From Corynebacterium vitaeruminis DSM 20294 (GTDB lineage Bacteria; Actinomycetota; Actinomycetes; Mycobacteriales; Mycobacteriaceae), in assembly GCF_000550805.1 (NCBI RefSeq), contig NZ_CP004353.1, forward strand, positions 2,852,001 to 2,916,000: a stretch of 64,000 nt of DNA. Reading direction: 5' to 3'. The position numbers were made by a program, and so were the translations under genes. The first letter of the stretch is position 1. Each line of letters starts with the position of its first letter. Shown piece after piece: positions 9,903 to 21,130 of this stretch. The notes beneath the pieces are model-generated. The model was not told the DNA's origin. It did not search any database and worked only from the letters and a program-made list of their open reading frames with translations.

Positions 9903-10112
9903 CTGACACCAACAACTTCACGTCGCATTCACTACCCTGCTGCAAATGGCAGCCCAGCATCAGGTGGTAGATGGAACTGGAAGTTCACCAAAGGCCGTAG
10001 GCTAACAAGACTACGAAAAGCCGGAACAGGCAATTTGAAACTTAACCATTTTTGCTTTTAGGTCGACTCTTCGGCGAGAAGAAGCAGAAGACAGGGGCGA
10101 TCGAGTTTTCTC

Positions 10113-12668
10113 TCACACGAGCGGTCGCACCACTCCGTCCATCGAAACGAGGTCGGCAAGCGACTCGGCGCGCTTAATGTCGCCCTCGAAGGCGAGCACG
10201 TAGCCCCATGCTTGGCCGATGAACTCCGGGTGGGCGACGAGCATCCTCAAGACCTTTTCGGTCGCAGAACGCTTGGCCAGCACCACCGCGTCGTCGCGCA
10301 TGTCCTCGCGCTTGCCCTCGATAATCCAAAAGGTCCCAACCTTGTCACAGACCACAAAGTCGGGAATGTAGTTGTCCCTCGTCGTGTACGCAATATGCGC
10401 TCCGGACTCTGGGTAAATGCGCGTCCACCACTTTACGTCCGAGTCATAGTTCAACATGTACGCAAGCGCATACTCCGCCGAGTAGGAGTCGAACTTTGCG
10501 GCCTCAAACAAACCTTTGTTCCACGTGCCGTAGTGGCGACCGGGCATAAAGCCCGTGGATTGCTTTGTTGCGTTGTGCCCAACGGCAAGCTGCTCAAACA
10601 CCTTCTCACCCAAGGGCAGTTCATACGAGCGTGTCACCGGCACTCGCTGCGGGCGCACCTCAACTTCCGTCAGCGTGTTCTTTGTCGCGGCCTTCTTCGA
10701 CTCTTCGGCAACCAAGCGACACAGCACCTCCACCGCAGACTGCTTCGCCTTCTCCGTCCATTGGGTAATGCCCGTCGCCTCCATGAACCTCGGAACAATC
10801 GACAAGCGAAGCTGCGTGTCGTTGTCTTTGGTCGGTTCAATGCCGCGTGAATGAACCACCCTCCGGATCAACTCGCGCTTCACGGCCTCCGTAGACTGAC
10901 GGAAACTCGGCACCGCCTGGCGGTCGAGCTGGTCACCGGCAAGGCTACCTTCTTCGGTAGCGACAATGGCGGTGCGCTCCAACTGCTCTTTAGCGTCATG
11001 CACCTTCTTCGCCGCGTCCTCAACCGCCTGCAATTCAATATCCACCAAAGCGAACGCGCGCTTCGTCTCCACCATGGCCGACGTGGGGAACAAGAACGAC
11101 GTGTCAGCGAACTGCTCGTTGACCCTCACCGTCACCGGCTTCACCACAACAGGCGGCACAATAGGCTTGTCGTCACCAAGAGGAGCAACGACCAACGGGT
11201 TCGGCACCGAAGCAGGGTACGGCGACGTCGCACCGCCATCCGTCTCGATGCCCGTCTCGGTGGGCAAACCACCACCCGTTGAGGTTTCCAAACCGCCGCC
11301 GAACGGCGAAACGCTATTCCCACCGGGAACCGCGTCGGGGTCTACCAGCGTCGGCTGCTTAGGCATGTCCTCTTCGATACCGAACTCGCGCAGCACATTC
11401 TCCGACTCAAGAAGAGACACGAAGCTCTTGTGGGAAATAATGTCCAGCTGGTCAATAGCCGGTTCGTTCGTCTTCTTCTCAAACGGCAACCGCAACCCGC
11501 GACCCATGACCTGTTGGGTCAGCACCTCCGACCCCATTGCGCGCAGGGTGCACATGACCGCGATCCTCTTCGTGTCCCAACCCTCGCGCAGCTTATTCAC
11601 CGACACAATGGCACGAATAGGCGAGTGGTCAGCGTCCAAATTCGCCAAGAGTGCCTGCGTCGCTGCGTCGTCGTGCTGGTTGTCCACCTGCAAGACCGAA
11701 CGCCCCAACGTCGGGCTGTCCGGGAAGTGGGTGTTCTTGAGGTATTCCGTCGTTTCCGTTGCGTGGTTCACATCGGAACACACCACAAACAGCAACGGTT
11801 TCGTCTGCTTACCCTCGGGGTGACGGGCGCGGTAGTCGGCGTACTGCTCTTCTTTGAAGCGTAATAGCGACACCGCGTCTTGAAGCTGGCGTTCCGACGA
11901 GTCGTAACCAGACTTCCGGTACACCAACACCGGCTGCTTCACGTAGCCGTCCACAATGGCGCGCCACAGCGGGTACTTGAACACAATGTCATCGTTGCTG
12001 TCCGGGGACGCGGTAAGCCCCACGGTGACCGCAGGTTTCAGGTTCGTCAGCGACGAACGGAACACCTTCGCCGACGAGCCAAACAGGTGCGACTCGTCCG
12101 CAATGACCACGAGGTCGTCCATGTCGATAAGCCGCTGCGCCAAGACACCAGTGTCCTCCTGGAACAAGTAGACCTTGCGGCGTGCCGCTTCCATGCCTGT
12201 TGCAACAGACTTACCACCCTCTTTTGGCGGGAACAGCTGTTGCACGTTGAACACGAACACAGTCGAAGCACCACCGTCGCCAAACAGGTTCTCTTGTGTT
12301 CCGACAACAGTAAGCTCGCGCATACTGTCCGGGGTCACCACACGCGGCGGAACCTCGAAACCACCGACATAGCGGTTCGAGCCTTCTCGAAGGTCACGCA
12401 CCGTCTTGTCTTGAACGACCGTGCCGGGAGTAACGACCATGACGTTTCGCACGCTCTGCCTGCGCAGGTACTCAATGAACGAAGCCATGACATACGTCTT
12501 GCCGGCACCCGTCGCAAGGTTCATCACCAGTGGTTCCCGCGGGTCGAACTCGCCCGACTCAATGCGCTTTACCAGCGCAGACAGCGCTTCCACATTCGGG
12601 GTGCGCAGGTCGAACCTCGTTGCCAGTTCGGCGACAAGGTTCTCGTCATAGGAAACCGCAAAAGACAT
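10113..12668 (-). CDS. res: Type III restriction enzyme Res subunit
   Basis: The 851-residue helicase-nuclease subunit has Walker A in NLATGAGKT at residues 50-58 and the DEAD-like box in VVIADESHLF near residue 190. Helicase motif VI lies in QQVMGRGLRLP near residue 400. The C-terminal PD-(D/E)xK nuclease is YIPDFVVCDKVGTFWIIEGK near residue 770. Res hydrolyses ATP to travel along DNA and cuts when two unmethylated sites lie head-to-head, using Mod for recognition. The ATG lies 2 bp after the mod stop, so mod-res is one operon. A Gly/Pro-rich linker sits near residues 445-510. All key motifs are intact, so it should be functional. Confidence 0.95.
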   Translation of the reverse strand: MSFAVSYDENLVAELATRFDLRTPNVEALSALVKRIESGEFDPREPLVMNLATGAGKTYVMASFIEYLRRQSVRNVMVVTPGTVVQDKTVRDLREGSNRYVGGFEVPPRVVTPDSMRELTVVGTQENLFGDGGASTVFVFNVQQLFPPKEGGKSVATGMEAARRKVYLFQEDTGVLAQRLIDMDDLVVIADESHLFGSSAKVFRSSLTNLKPAVTVGLTASPDSNDDIVFKYPLWRAIVDGYVKQPVLVYRKSGYDSSERQLQDAVSLLRFKEEQYADYRARHPEGKQTKPLLFVVCSDVNHATETTEYLKNTHFPDSPTLGRSVLQVDNQHDDAATQALLANLDADHSPIRAIVSVNKLREGWDTKRIAVMCTLRAMGSEVLTQQVMGRGLRLPFEKKTNEPAIDQLDIISHKSFVSLLESENVLREFGIEEDMPKQPTLVDPDAVPGGNSVSPFGGGLETSTGGGLPTETGIETDGGATSPYPASVPNPLVVAPLGDDKPIVPPVVVKPVTVRVNEQFADTSFLFPTSAMVETKRAFALVDIELQAVEDAAKKVHDAKEQLERTAIVATEEGSLAGDQLDRQAVPSFRQSTEAVKRELIRRVVHSRGIEPTKDNDTQLRLSIVPRFMEATGITQWTEKAKQSAVEVLCRLVAEESKKAATKNTLTEVEVRPQRVPVTRSYELPLGEKVFEQLAVGHNATKQSTGFMPGRHYGTWNKGLFEAAKFDSYSAEYALAYMLNYDSDVKWWTRIYPESGAHIAYTTRDNYIPDFVVCDKVGTFWIIEGKREDMRDDAVVLAKRSATEKVLRMLVAHPEFIGQAWGYVLAFEGDIKRAESLADLVSMDGVVRPLV

Positions 12669-12670
12669 GG

Positions 12671-14518
12671 CTAGTTCTCCTCCTGGTCGTAGTCGAACGG
12701 GAACAGGTCAAGCGGCACCGCGACCACGCGGGAACCATTCTTAAACGTGCGGACGTGCTCACGCACGCCCTCGTCGAGCACCGTCGCAGCAATAACGGCA
12801 CTGTGGTTGCCGGGGAGGTTCGCCATAATGTCGTCCACCTTCCTACTGTCTAGGACACCCTCAACAACGCATAGCAACTCGCGGTTTCGCTTGCCAACAA
12901 AATAGGGGTTCTCGTCGCTTAAGAAGAAACCCAAGTGCGCCGCCAACGACCGGCACAGCACATCACCCGTCGCCTCGGGCGTAAGTATCGTGTACCCGAC
13001 CTCCGGGTCATAGTCGAAACACGTCGGCGAGAGCTTCGCAACGGTGAATGCACCGCCGCCGCGCCAGTTCACCGTGTCGGGGGACTTAGCGGTCTTGGAG
13101 AGGGCTTTCAGTAGTTTTACGTCGGCGGACTTCTTGAGAGCGTCGTTGTCCTTGAGGAGCTTGTTTAGCGCCGAGGTGAACTTCTGCGCCTCGTCCGCCG
13201 TCATGCCCTCCGGTAGTCCGTCCTCCGTTGCGTCCACACGCTCACCCTTGGACGTGGAAATACCACCCATGTCCTCGCCACGAATGACCTTCTCAAGACG
13301 CGGGCGAGTAAACCGATTGAACGTGTCCTCCACCAGCTCGCACGTCACCCAGCGCCGCCCCATTTTCTGCGCAACAGCGGCGGTCGTACCAGAACCAGCG
13401 AACACGTCCAACACAATGTCGCCGGGTTTCGTGGCAATGTGGATAATGCGCTCTAGTAGCCGTTCGGGCTTGGGAGTTGCAAAAACGTCACTCTTGGTAA
13501 AAAAGCTGGAGACATGACTTTTCGCTTCGTCGTTTGTACCCACCTCATTTGCCAACCAAGTTGTGGGCGGCACCAAGCCATCTTTTTCGTTTAAGAATGA
13601 CTTGACTCTAGGGCGTCCACTCCCGTTTTTCGGGAAATGAATTCTGCCGTCTCTTAACAATGCCTTGTAACCATCTTCAACTGATCCCCAGCAGCGGCCT
13701 TCAGGCGGAAGGTAAGTCACTCCAGTGGGAGTAGTTATTGAATACATCTGATTTGGGCGAAAACCCTGAGCAGTAAAAGGTGAGCTAGTCCAAGGACCCC
13801 GAGGATCTTGGTCGAGATTACACCCGTCCTCTTTTCTCAAGAGCTTATTTCTGTGCATTTTCCACTCAACGTTGTTGAGTTTTCCGTAAACCAAGATGGT
13901 GTCATGATCGCTACTGAACGCGGCACGATTTTCGCGAGTCGTTCGTTTTTGCCAAGAAATCTCAGCCAAGAAGTAATTCATGCCAAAAATCTCGTCCAAC
14001 AGCATTCTCATACGGTGGTTCTCCACGTCGTCGAGGTGCACCCAGATCGAGCCATCATCGCTGAGCAGGTTCCGCAGGTGAACAAGGCGGTCGCGCATCA
14101 TGGTCAACCACACGGAGTGTTCGAGGTTGTCCTCGTAGTTAGTGAACGTCTGCGCGGTGTTAAAGGGTGGGTCAATGTAGACGCACTTCACTTTGCCGAG
14201 GTACTTGGCCTTCAACTCGGGTACTCGGGTTAGCGCTTCGAGAACGTCTCCCGACTCGCCGAGAATAAGCAGGTTGTCTTCTTGTGGCGTGAGGTCGGCG
14301 CGCTCCGAATAAGTCGTGCCGTCTACCTTCTCGGCCTGCGAGCCGACAACCGTCTCTCCCATTTCAAGGTAGTGCGTCTCGCAGTAACGCGGATCACGAG
14401 GATCAACCCACGTGTAGCCATAGCGTCCACGTTCCGTCGGGATCAGTGCACGATCTTTGTTATACCAAGTCAGTTCTAGTTTTTGGGCGCTCACAAGCAA
14501 GGTCCTCGACGAGTTCAT
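12671..14518 (-). CDS. mod: Type III DNA methyltransferase Mod subunit
   Basis: The 615-residue N6-adenine methyltransferase is of the beta group: catalytic motif IV DPPFN is at residues 116-120 and the AdoMet-binding FAGSG is at 373-377. The segment between them (about 190-340) is the target-recognition domain. The DNA of that segment (roughly 13480-13950) is visibly more AT-rich than the rest of the gene, as expected for a swapped recognition domain. Mod methylates one strand of an asymmetric site and guides Res. ATG 14518 is the first in-frame start. The recognition sequence cannot be read from the protein. Confidence 0.95.
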   Translation of the reverse strand: MNSSRTLLVSAQKLELTWYNKDRALIPTERGRYGYTWVDPRDPRYCETHYLEMGETVVGSQAEKVDGTTYSERADLTPQEDNLLILGESGDVLEALTRVPELKAKYLGKVKCVYIDPPFNTAQTFTNYEDNLEHSVWLTMMRDRLVHLRNLLSDDGSIWVHLDDVENHRMRMLLDEIFGMNYFLAEISWQKRTTRENRAAFSSDHDTILVYGKLNNVEWKMHRNKLLRKEDGCNLDQDPRGPWTSSPFTAQGFRPNQMYSITTPTGVTYLPPEGRCWGSVEDGYKALLRDGRIHFPKNGSGRPRVKSFLNEKDGLVPPTTWLANEVGTNDEAKSHVSSFFTKSDVFATPKPERLLERIIHIATKPGDIVLDVFAGSGTTAAVAQKMGRRWVTCELVEDTFNRFTRPRLEKVIRGEDMGGISTSKGERVDATEDGLPEGMTADEAQKFTSALNKLLKDNDALKKSADVKLLKALSKTAKSPDTVNWRGGGAFTVAKLSPTCFDYDPEVGYTILTPEATGDVLCRSLAAHLGFFLSDENPYFVGKRNRELLCVVEGVLDSRKVDDIMANLPGNHSAVIAATVLDEGVREHVRTFKNGSRVVAVPLDLFPFDYDQEEN

Positions 14519-14834
14519 GCGTTATCGTTTAACAAAATCCCATACTATCGGAGGGGGTTAGTGATACCCATTTCGGTTGTACTTTCGAAAGAGTTTCCTT
14601 TCGCTTGATCCACTGTAGTCATAGCCGCGATGAAACGCGTGAGTTGATCACATGAAAATCCTGAAGGAAGACTTGCGAAGGCAGAGAATCCACTAGATGG
14701 CCTTCACCATGACTAAGAGGCGGTCACGAGACGTGTATCTTGCGGACGGGACTTTGAAAACAAGGCTGATAGTGCCTTCATAAGGCTCAGTTAGGAAATC
14801 ATGAATGCGGGAGTTCTTAGCTGTCGTCGTCTCC
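14519..14834. other. Intergenic region upstream of mod
   Basis: These 316 bases lie between the mod start and the stop of the next minus-strand gene. They hold the mod promoter (a TAGTAT-like -10 lies about 30 bp upstream of its ATG on the minus strand). No further gene is seen. Confidence 0.45.
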
Positions 14835-15713
14835 CTACGCTTCAATGTTTTGCTGGAAGTCGTTGAGCATACGTCCTAATCCAATGAGCCGATCTATAGA
14901 AAAACGTAGACCCTCCAACAGGTCTGAGGTTGCATTTGAGTCGCGATACTTTGCCAAGGCAAACCCTCCCGCAGTGACGGCCCTGGCCGCTTCAAAAGCG
15001 AAAAACAAACTATCCAGCTCCAACTGAGTTGGGTTTACTCCCGCAACAAGGAACTGATAGTAGGCACGCCAAGCATTGTGGTGGGTGTAACTGCACAAAT
15101 CACCGTAAAGGTCCTCGCCAATCACCCCGTTGAGCGTCATACGCACCATATCCGAATAGCTGACATCCTCTTGTTTTAGTTCAAGAATGGTGTGCTTTGC
15201 GGTGTATCGCTGCACTACAGTGTTCAATTCCTGGTGCAACTCAGCGAGTCCACCCAGAGTATGCACTTTGTCGCGGGTCATTCCGCTGCGGATGGCTCGG
15301 GCTGCCCGGACCGTTCGAACCTCTGGCGAATCTTCGTCACGGTTAATAAACAGCAGCAGTGCGACGTTCTCAATACAACTGCGGGCGAGGGGAGCCACCG
15401 TGGCCGGAGAAGTGAATCCGTGTTCCATCATCTGACCAATTTGGTGAAGATTTGCTCCTGCAACCTGAACAATTGCTCGGGAGAGCTCGTCAGGCAGGCG
15501 CGCAATGTTGCTAATCGAAGGGTCAAGGTTCTTGTTCACTGTATCGGTAGTTTCTGGCCCCCATTCGGGTGTCGAAGTACCGATCTTATTGACGAGATTG
15601 GCTATGCCGGTGACGAGGTAAAACACCTCATTCTTAAGGGCCGCCATCTGTGGATCGAGATTTGAAGGTTCGCTCGTGGTCATCATGAGTTTGATTGTGC
15701 CAGTTCTGGCCAA
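14835..15713 (-). CDS. All-helical protein of unknown function in the defence island
   Basis: The protein has up to 292 residues from a TTG at 15713; the tandem ATGs at 15686 and 15683 are equally plausible starts, as no start has a clear ribosome site. It looks mostly alpha-helical and soluble. Features are a central APLARSCIENVALLLFINRD segment, an RTVRAARAIRSG helix and a CSYTHHNAWRAYYQF motif. The pattern of an Arg/Glu-rich helix followed by a Tyr-Ser/Thr-x-His segment recalls DUF5677-type and HEPN-like proteins, but the match is weak. It has no catalytic signature I can name. It stands upstream of mod-res on the same strand, 316 bp away. A defence-accessory role is only suggested by position. 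Confidence 0.6.
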   Translation of the reverse strand: MARTGTIKLMMTTSEPSNLDPQMAALKNEVFYLVTGIANLVNKIGTSTPEWGPETTDTVNKNLDPSISNIARLPDELSRAIVQVAGANLHQIGQMMEHGFTSPATVAPLARSCIENVALLLFINRDEDSPEVRTVRAARAIRSGMTRDKVHTLGGLAELHQELNTVVQRYTAKHTILELKQEDVSYSDMVRMTLNGVIGEDLYGDLCSYTHHNAWRAYYQFLVAGVNPTQLELDSLFFAFEAARAVTAGGFALAKYRDSNATSDLLEGLRFSIDRLIGLGRMLNDFQQNIEA

Positions 15714-15784
15714 AGGCCTCGTTTACCGTGTGGGGTCACTGTGAGCTGTTGTCGCTGTGAGCATCGGGATGCACACGCCAAGTA

Positions 15785-15817
15785 GGGCGGAGCCAACCCC
15801 CTCGGCTGGCTCCGCCC
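15785..15817. terminator. Hairpin beyond the leuS 3' fragment
   Basis: GGGCGGAGCCA (15785-15795) pairs perfectly with TGGCTCCGCCC (15807-15817) around an 11-base loop. It lies just past the stop codon of the decayed leuS copy, in terminator position for the minus strand, but without a clear T-run on that side. Confidence 0.55.
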
Positions 15818-15840
15818 GCTTTAGCGTCGACAAGCAACTG

Positions 15841-16011
15841 CTACTTCACCACCAGATTCACCATGCGCCCCGGCACGACGATCTGCTTGACCAGGTTCTT
15901 GCCCTCCACGTGCGCCTGCACGTTGGCATCGGCGAGCACGCGCTCGGCGAAGGCGTCCTGCGCGGCGTCCGCCGACATCATCACGCGGGCGCTCGGCTTG
16001 CCGGTGATCCG
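15841..16011 (-). pseudogene. Duplicate leuS 3' end (C-terminal ~55 codons only)
   Basis: Read on the minus strand, this segment encodes a close copy of the last residues of Leu[32 protein letters not shown] and a TAG stop. Upstream is a diverged stretch (KPSARVMMSADAAQDAFAER against [19 protein letters not shown] in the real gene). Homology to the true leuS end (17229-17400) stops abruptly around 16011. The rest of leuS is absent and no start codon belongs to it. The scattered substitutions, many synonymous, suggest that the two copies separated long ago or came from different strains. It marks one edge of a rearrangement next to leuS. Confidence 0.9.
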
Positions 16012-16135
16012 AGTTAGGACTTCCCAATCAAGATCGGCAAAGGGCAGGTTAGTCCTCTCCTATTCCCAATGGCGTCAATTCAGTGTAAAATCCCTGTTCC
16101 CAGCCTTTAAGTACGTAGGCCCCGGAAGGAGCATC

Positions 16136-16702
16136 GTGGCCAACATTCTTGACGTCGGGCAGTACATCGTCGAACTGCGCGGCGGCAGGGTTGATAGGCA
16201 CAAGCTGGCCAAGCTTTGTTTCTTCGCTCAGGGGTGGCATTTGGCGTGGACTGGGAAGCCTCTCACGGACAGTCGCTTCCAAGCTTGGAAGTTTGGGCCT
16301 GTGCCCACAGAGCTCGGCCGGTTCAGTATGGTGGCCGAGGGGTCGAATGATGTGACGGGAATCGTCAACGGTGACTCTTCACGTCTGAGCGACTACGAAC
16401 ACGCGGTGATCGCCAGCATCGTCGATTTCTACGGCGACATGGATTTCGCTACCTTGACGAAGCTCAGCCATGGCCTGTCGTGGGAAGAGGCTCGCCAAGG
16501 TATTCCCGAGAATGCTCCTTCGAGTGAGAACCTCAGCGTCACCACCATGCTGGAGGAATTCTCCCATCTGGTTCATGACGGCGGGGAGCTGCCGCAGGCC
16601 CCCACGCTTAACGAGGATCTTGATCTTGAGGCGGCCTTGGCAGCCTCCGAGCTGGTTGAGGCCGATTGGAAAGCAACCTTTCACCTCTTGGCCACCCGTT
16701 AA
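16136..16702 (+). CDS. Panacea-domain (DUF4065, SocA/GepA-like) antitoxin
   Basis: The protein has 188 residues from a GTG start preceded by GAAGGAG. The N-terminal ~130 residues match the Panacea/DUF4065 domain: DVGQYIVELRGGRVDRHKLA, LCFFAQGWHLAWTGKPLTDS, then the hallmark FQAWKFGPVPTEL. The tail is acidic. Panacea proteins are antitoxins that pair with many unrelated toxins, including Fic/Doc types, and they also occur as SocA-like adaptors. The gene lies between two leuS 3' ends, and the next gene, 3 bp downstream, is a broken Fic/Doc-like toxin. The domain call is confident; the antitoxin role is inferred from family and neighbour. Confidence 0.85.
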   Translation: MANILDVGQYIVELRGGRVDRHKLAKLCFFAQGWHLAWTGKPLTDSRFQAWKFGPVPTELGRFSMVAEGSNDVTGIVNGDSSRLSDYEHAVIASIVDFYGDMDFATLTKLSHGLSWEEARQGIPENAPSSENLSVTTMLEEFSHLVHDGGELPQAPTLNEDLDLEAALAASELVEADWKATFHLLATR

Positions 16703-16705
16703 CCC

Positions 16706-17166
16706 GTGACCATCGCTAACGAAGAAGAGTGGGTTCAGCTACTCACGATCCTTGCCCTCAGGCTCAACCAAGAGTGCGGAACGCGGCAGAATGGCTCGTC
16801 CCATGATGAATACGCGGGATTCGATTAAAATGAAGGCGCTTTGAGTTCTGCCATCGCAGCCCCATTTCAAAGCGTTTTCGGTCCACGTTATGAATCGGTT
16901 TACGACCGCGCAGCCGCGTTGATGGCTCACGCATTTAGAGACGGGATAAGCGGACCGCTCTCAAGCGGTCCTTGGTGTATCTCACCATGAGGAGTTTCAG
17001 GGTGGTGCCTCCCAACGCTGAGCTTGGTGCTCAGCTCGTTGAGGAGTGCGTGCTGGCCAACGGCAGCCAGTTCGAACAGGTGGTCGTCGAGGTCAGCACA
17101 CGCCTCATCGCTTGGGCAGCTCCAGACCGGATTGCGCGCGGGCATCGAAGGAATGCCCGAGGGTGA
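16706..17166 (+). pseudogene. Broken Fic/Doc-family toxin gene
   Basis: A GTG 3 bp after the Panacea stop opens a frame (TIANEEEWVQLLTILALRLN) that meets an in-frame TAA at 16826. Beyond it the same frame continues as NEGALSSAIAAPFQSVFG, then YESVYDRAAALMAHAFRDG, a Doc-like pattern: xSAixxPxxxFG, then the KAAAL helix, then H-x-F-x-D-G. The active-site NxxR part is missing and the frame ends at 16990. In another frame, VPPNAELGAQLVEECVLANG and on to 17166 look like the C-terminal helices of the same family. So one stop and one deletion or frameshift have inactivated the gene. The assignment is by eye from a degraded sequence. Confidence 0.55.
16952..16971. other. Small hairpin in the toxin remnant
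   Basis: GGACCGCT (16952-16959) and AGCGGTCC (16964-16971) form an 8-bp perfect hairpin with loop CTCA. It sits where the Fic active-site region should be and may mark the deletion point. The T-run is too weak for a terminator call. Confidence 0.35.
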
Positions 17167-17201
17167 AAAAGGCGAGGCCACCGGCATGGGTTGGCCTCGG
17201 C
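17166..17201 (-). terminator. leuS: leuS terminator
   Basis: On the minus strand CCGAGGCCA and TGGCCTCG form a stem about 30 bp after the leuS stop. It is followed by a run of five T (AAAAA at 17166-17170 on the plus strand). This is a typical intrinsic terminator. Confidence 0.8.
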
Positions 17202-17228
17202 TTGAGCTATCGCTAGGTTTCCTAGCCC

Positions 17229-20096
<2,868 letters not shown>

Positions 20097-20187
20097 GGGT
20101 AAACATAATAGTCGCTCCCCGCCCGGCACGCGCTCATCAGTGCACCGTTACCTGCCGAAACCCGGTTTTCAGGCGTCGGTGTTGCTC

Positions 20188-20205
20188 GCTTTCCGACGCC
20201 TACGG
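20188..20205 (+). repeat. Copy of a dispersed 18-bp motif
   Basis: GCTTTCCGACGCCTACGG. This is one of five copies in the window of GCTTNYCGACGCCTACGG (others at 30122, 40617 inverted, 40865 and 53664). This copy is intergenic, between leuS and hrtA. Confidence 0.6.
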
Positions 20206-20317
20206 CTCGTGGCGTTTGTATCCCCGAGATGACCCTCAATGATGGAATGTTTCCGGCACCCCGTGGGAGAGTAATAATCCCAGTTCAGGGCGTTTATCGG
20301 GCCGGGACGGGCGGCGT

Positions 20318-20381
20318 ATTCCATCATTCTTGATGGAATGATTAAATCATTTTGGAGGGGTTCCAAAATGATTTAATCATT
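20318..20381. repeat. Two adjacent palindromes, one a 20-bp perfect inverted repeat
   Basis: ATTCCATCA and TGATGGAAT (20318-20326 and 20331-20339) form one hairpin. Overlapping it, AATGATTAAATCATTTTGGA (20337-20356) and its exact complement (20362-20381) form a 20-bp perfect stem around GGGGT. The segment is far more AT-rich than its surroundings. It lies just after the hrtA stop, so it may terminate hrtBA transcription. However, the arm contains a nested AATGATTAAATCATT palindrome, and half of the first palindrome recurs at 20240, which also fits a remnant of a small mobile repeat. Confidence 0.7.
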
Positions 20382-20393
20382 GGCGCATCGGGC

Positions 20394-21098
20394 TCACGCC
20401 GCCGGCAGCTTGTCGAGCACCCGCGGGCGGCCGTCGACCATCTCCACGACCTGGTCGGCGGCGGCGAGCTGGCTGCGGTCGTGGGTGATCATCATGGTGG
20501 CCACGCCGAACTCGTCGGTGACCCGGCGCAGCAGCTCGACGATCTCGCGCGAGAGGCGCTGGTCGAGGGCGCTGGTCGGCTCGTCGGCGAGCAGGAGCTC
20601 GGGGCTGCCCATGAGCGCGCGGGCGATGTTGACGCGCTGGCGCTGGCCGCCGGACAGCTCCGCGGTGCGGCGTTTGCCGAAGCCCTTGAGCCCCACCTTC
20701 TCCAGCAGCTCGTCGGCGCGCTCGGCCCGGGCCTTGAGCCTCCCGCGGCGCAGGCCGCGGATGTGGTCGGTGATGAGGAGCTGCTCGCGGGCGGTGAGCG
20801 ATCCGAGCAGGTTGGGGGACTGGAAGACCACGCCGATGTGGTCGCGGCGAATGGCGGTGCGCTTCTTCTCGCTGGCGTCGTGCACCGGGATGCCCGCGAC
20901 CTCCACCTCGCCGCTGGTGGGGGTGACCAGCGCACCGGCGACCGAGAGCAGCGTGGACTTTCCGGAGCCGGACTCGCCGACCACCGCGGTGAGCTGTCCC
21001 GGGAGCAGCTCGAGGGAGGCGTGGTCGAGGGCGGTGACGGTGCTGGTGCCGTCGGGGTAGACGACGGAGACGCCGCGCAGGGAGAGGACGGGGTTCAT
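20394..21098 (-). CDS. hrtA: Haem-export ABC transporter ATPase HrtA
   Basis: The 234-residue ABC ATPase is of the MacB/LolD type: Walker A GESGSGKST near residue 43, signature LSGGQRQRV near residue 147, Walker B LLLADEPTSALD. ATG 21098 follows a GGAGCG ribosome site. The gene comes 32 bp after hrtB on the minus strand, and the pair is divergent from a NarL-type two-component system. This is exactly the corynebacterial hrtBA/chrSA arrangement, in which HrtBA exports excess haem and ChrA activates it. The symbol rests on this synteny and on domain type, as MacB-like transporters look alike. Confidence 0.8.
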   Translation of the reverse strand: MNPVLSLRGVSVVYPDGTSTVTALDHASLELLPGQLTAVVGESGSGKSTLLSVAGALVTPTSGEVEVAGIPVHDASEKKRTAIRRDHIGVVFQSPNLLGSLTAREQLLITDHIRGLRRGRLKARAERADELLEKVGLKGFGKRRTAELSGGQRQRVNIARALMGSPELLLADEPTSALDQRLSREIVELLRRVTDEFGVATMMITHDRSQLAAADQVVEMVDGRPRVLDKLPAA

Positions 21099-21130
21099 GA
21101 TTTTTCGCTCCTTATATATAGGTACGGGTT

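Larger units (their letters stand above)
6313..9908 (-). mobile_element. IS21-family element (istA-istB), split by an IS256-family element
   Basis: The ends are defined by terminal TGTCAG at 6313 and CTGACA ending at 9908, flanked by a 5-bp direct repeat CCAAC (6308-6312 and 9909-9913). Each end has two tandem copies of a ~20-bp subterminal repeat: CGGTTGAAATGTAGCCCAG at 6322-6340 and 6347-6365, and TGGGCTACTTTTCCACCGTC at 9857 and 9882. Such multiple terminal repeats are typical of IS21 ends. Inside are istB (intact) and istA (interrupted at 7836). Removing the 1436-bp inner element and one 8-bp duplicate leaves an element of about 2.15 kb, close to the usual IS21 family size. Confidence 0.93.
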
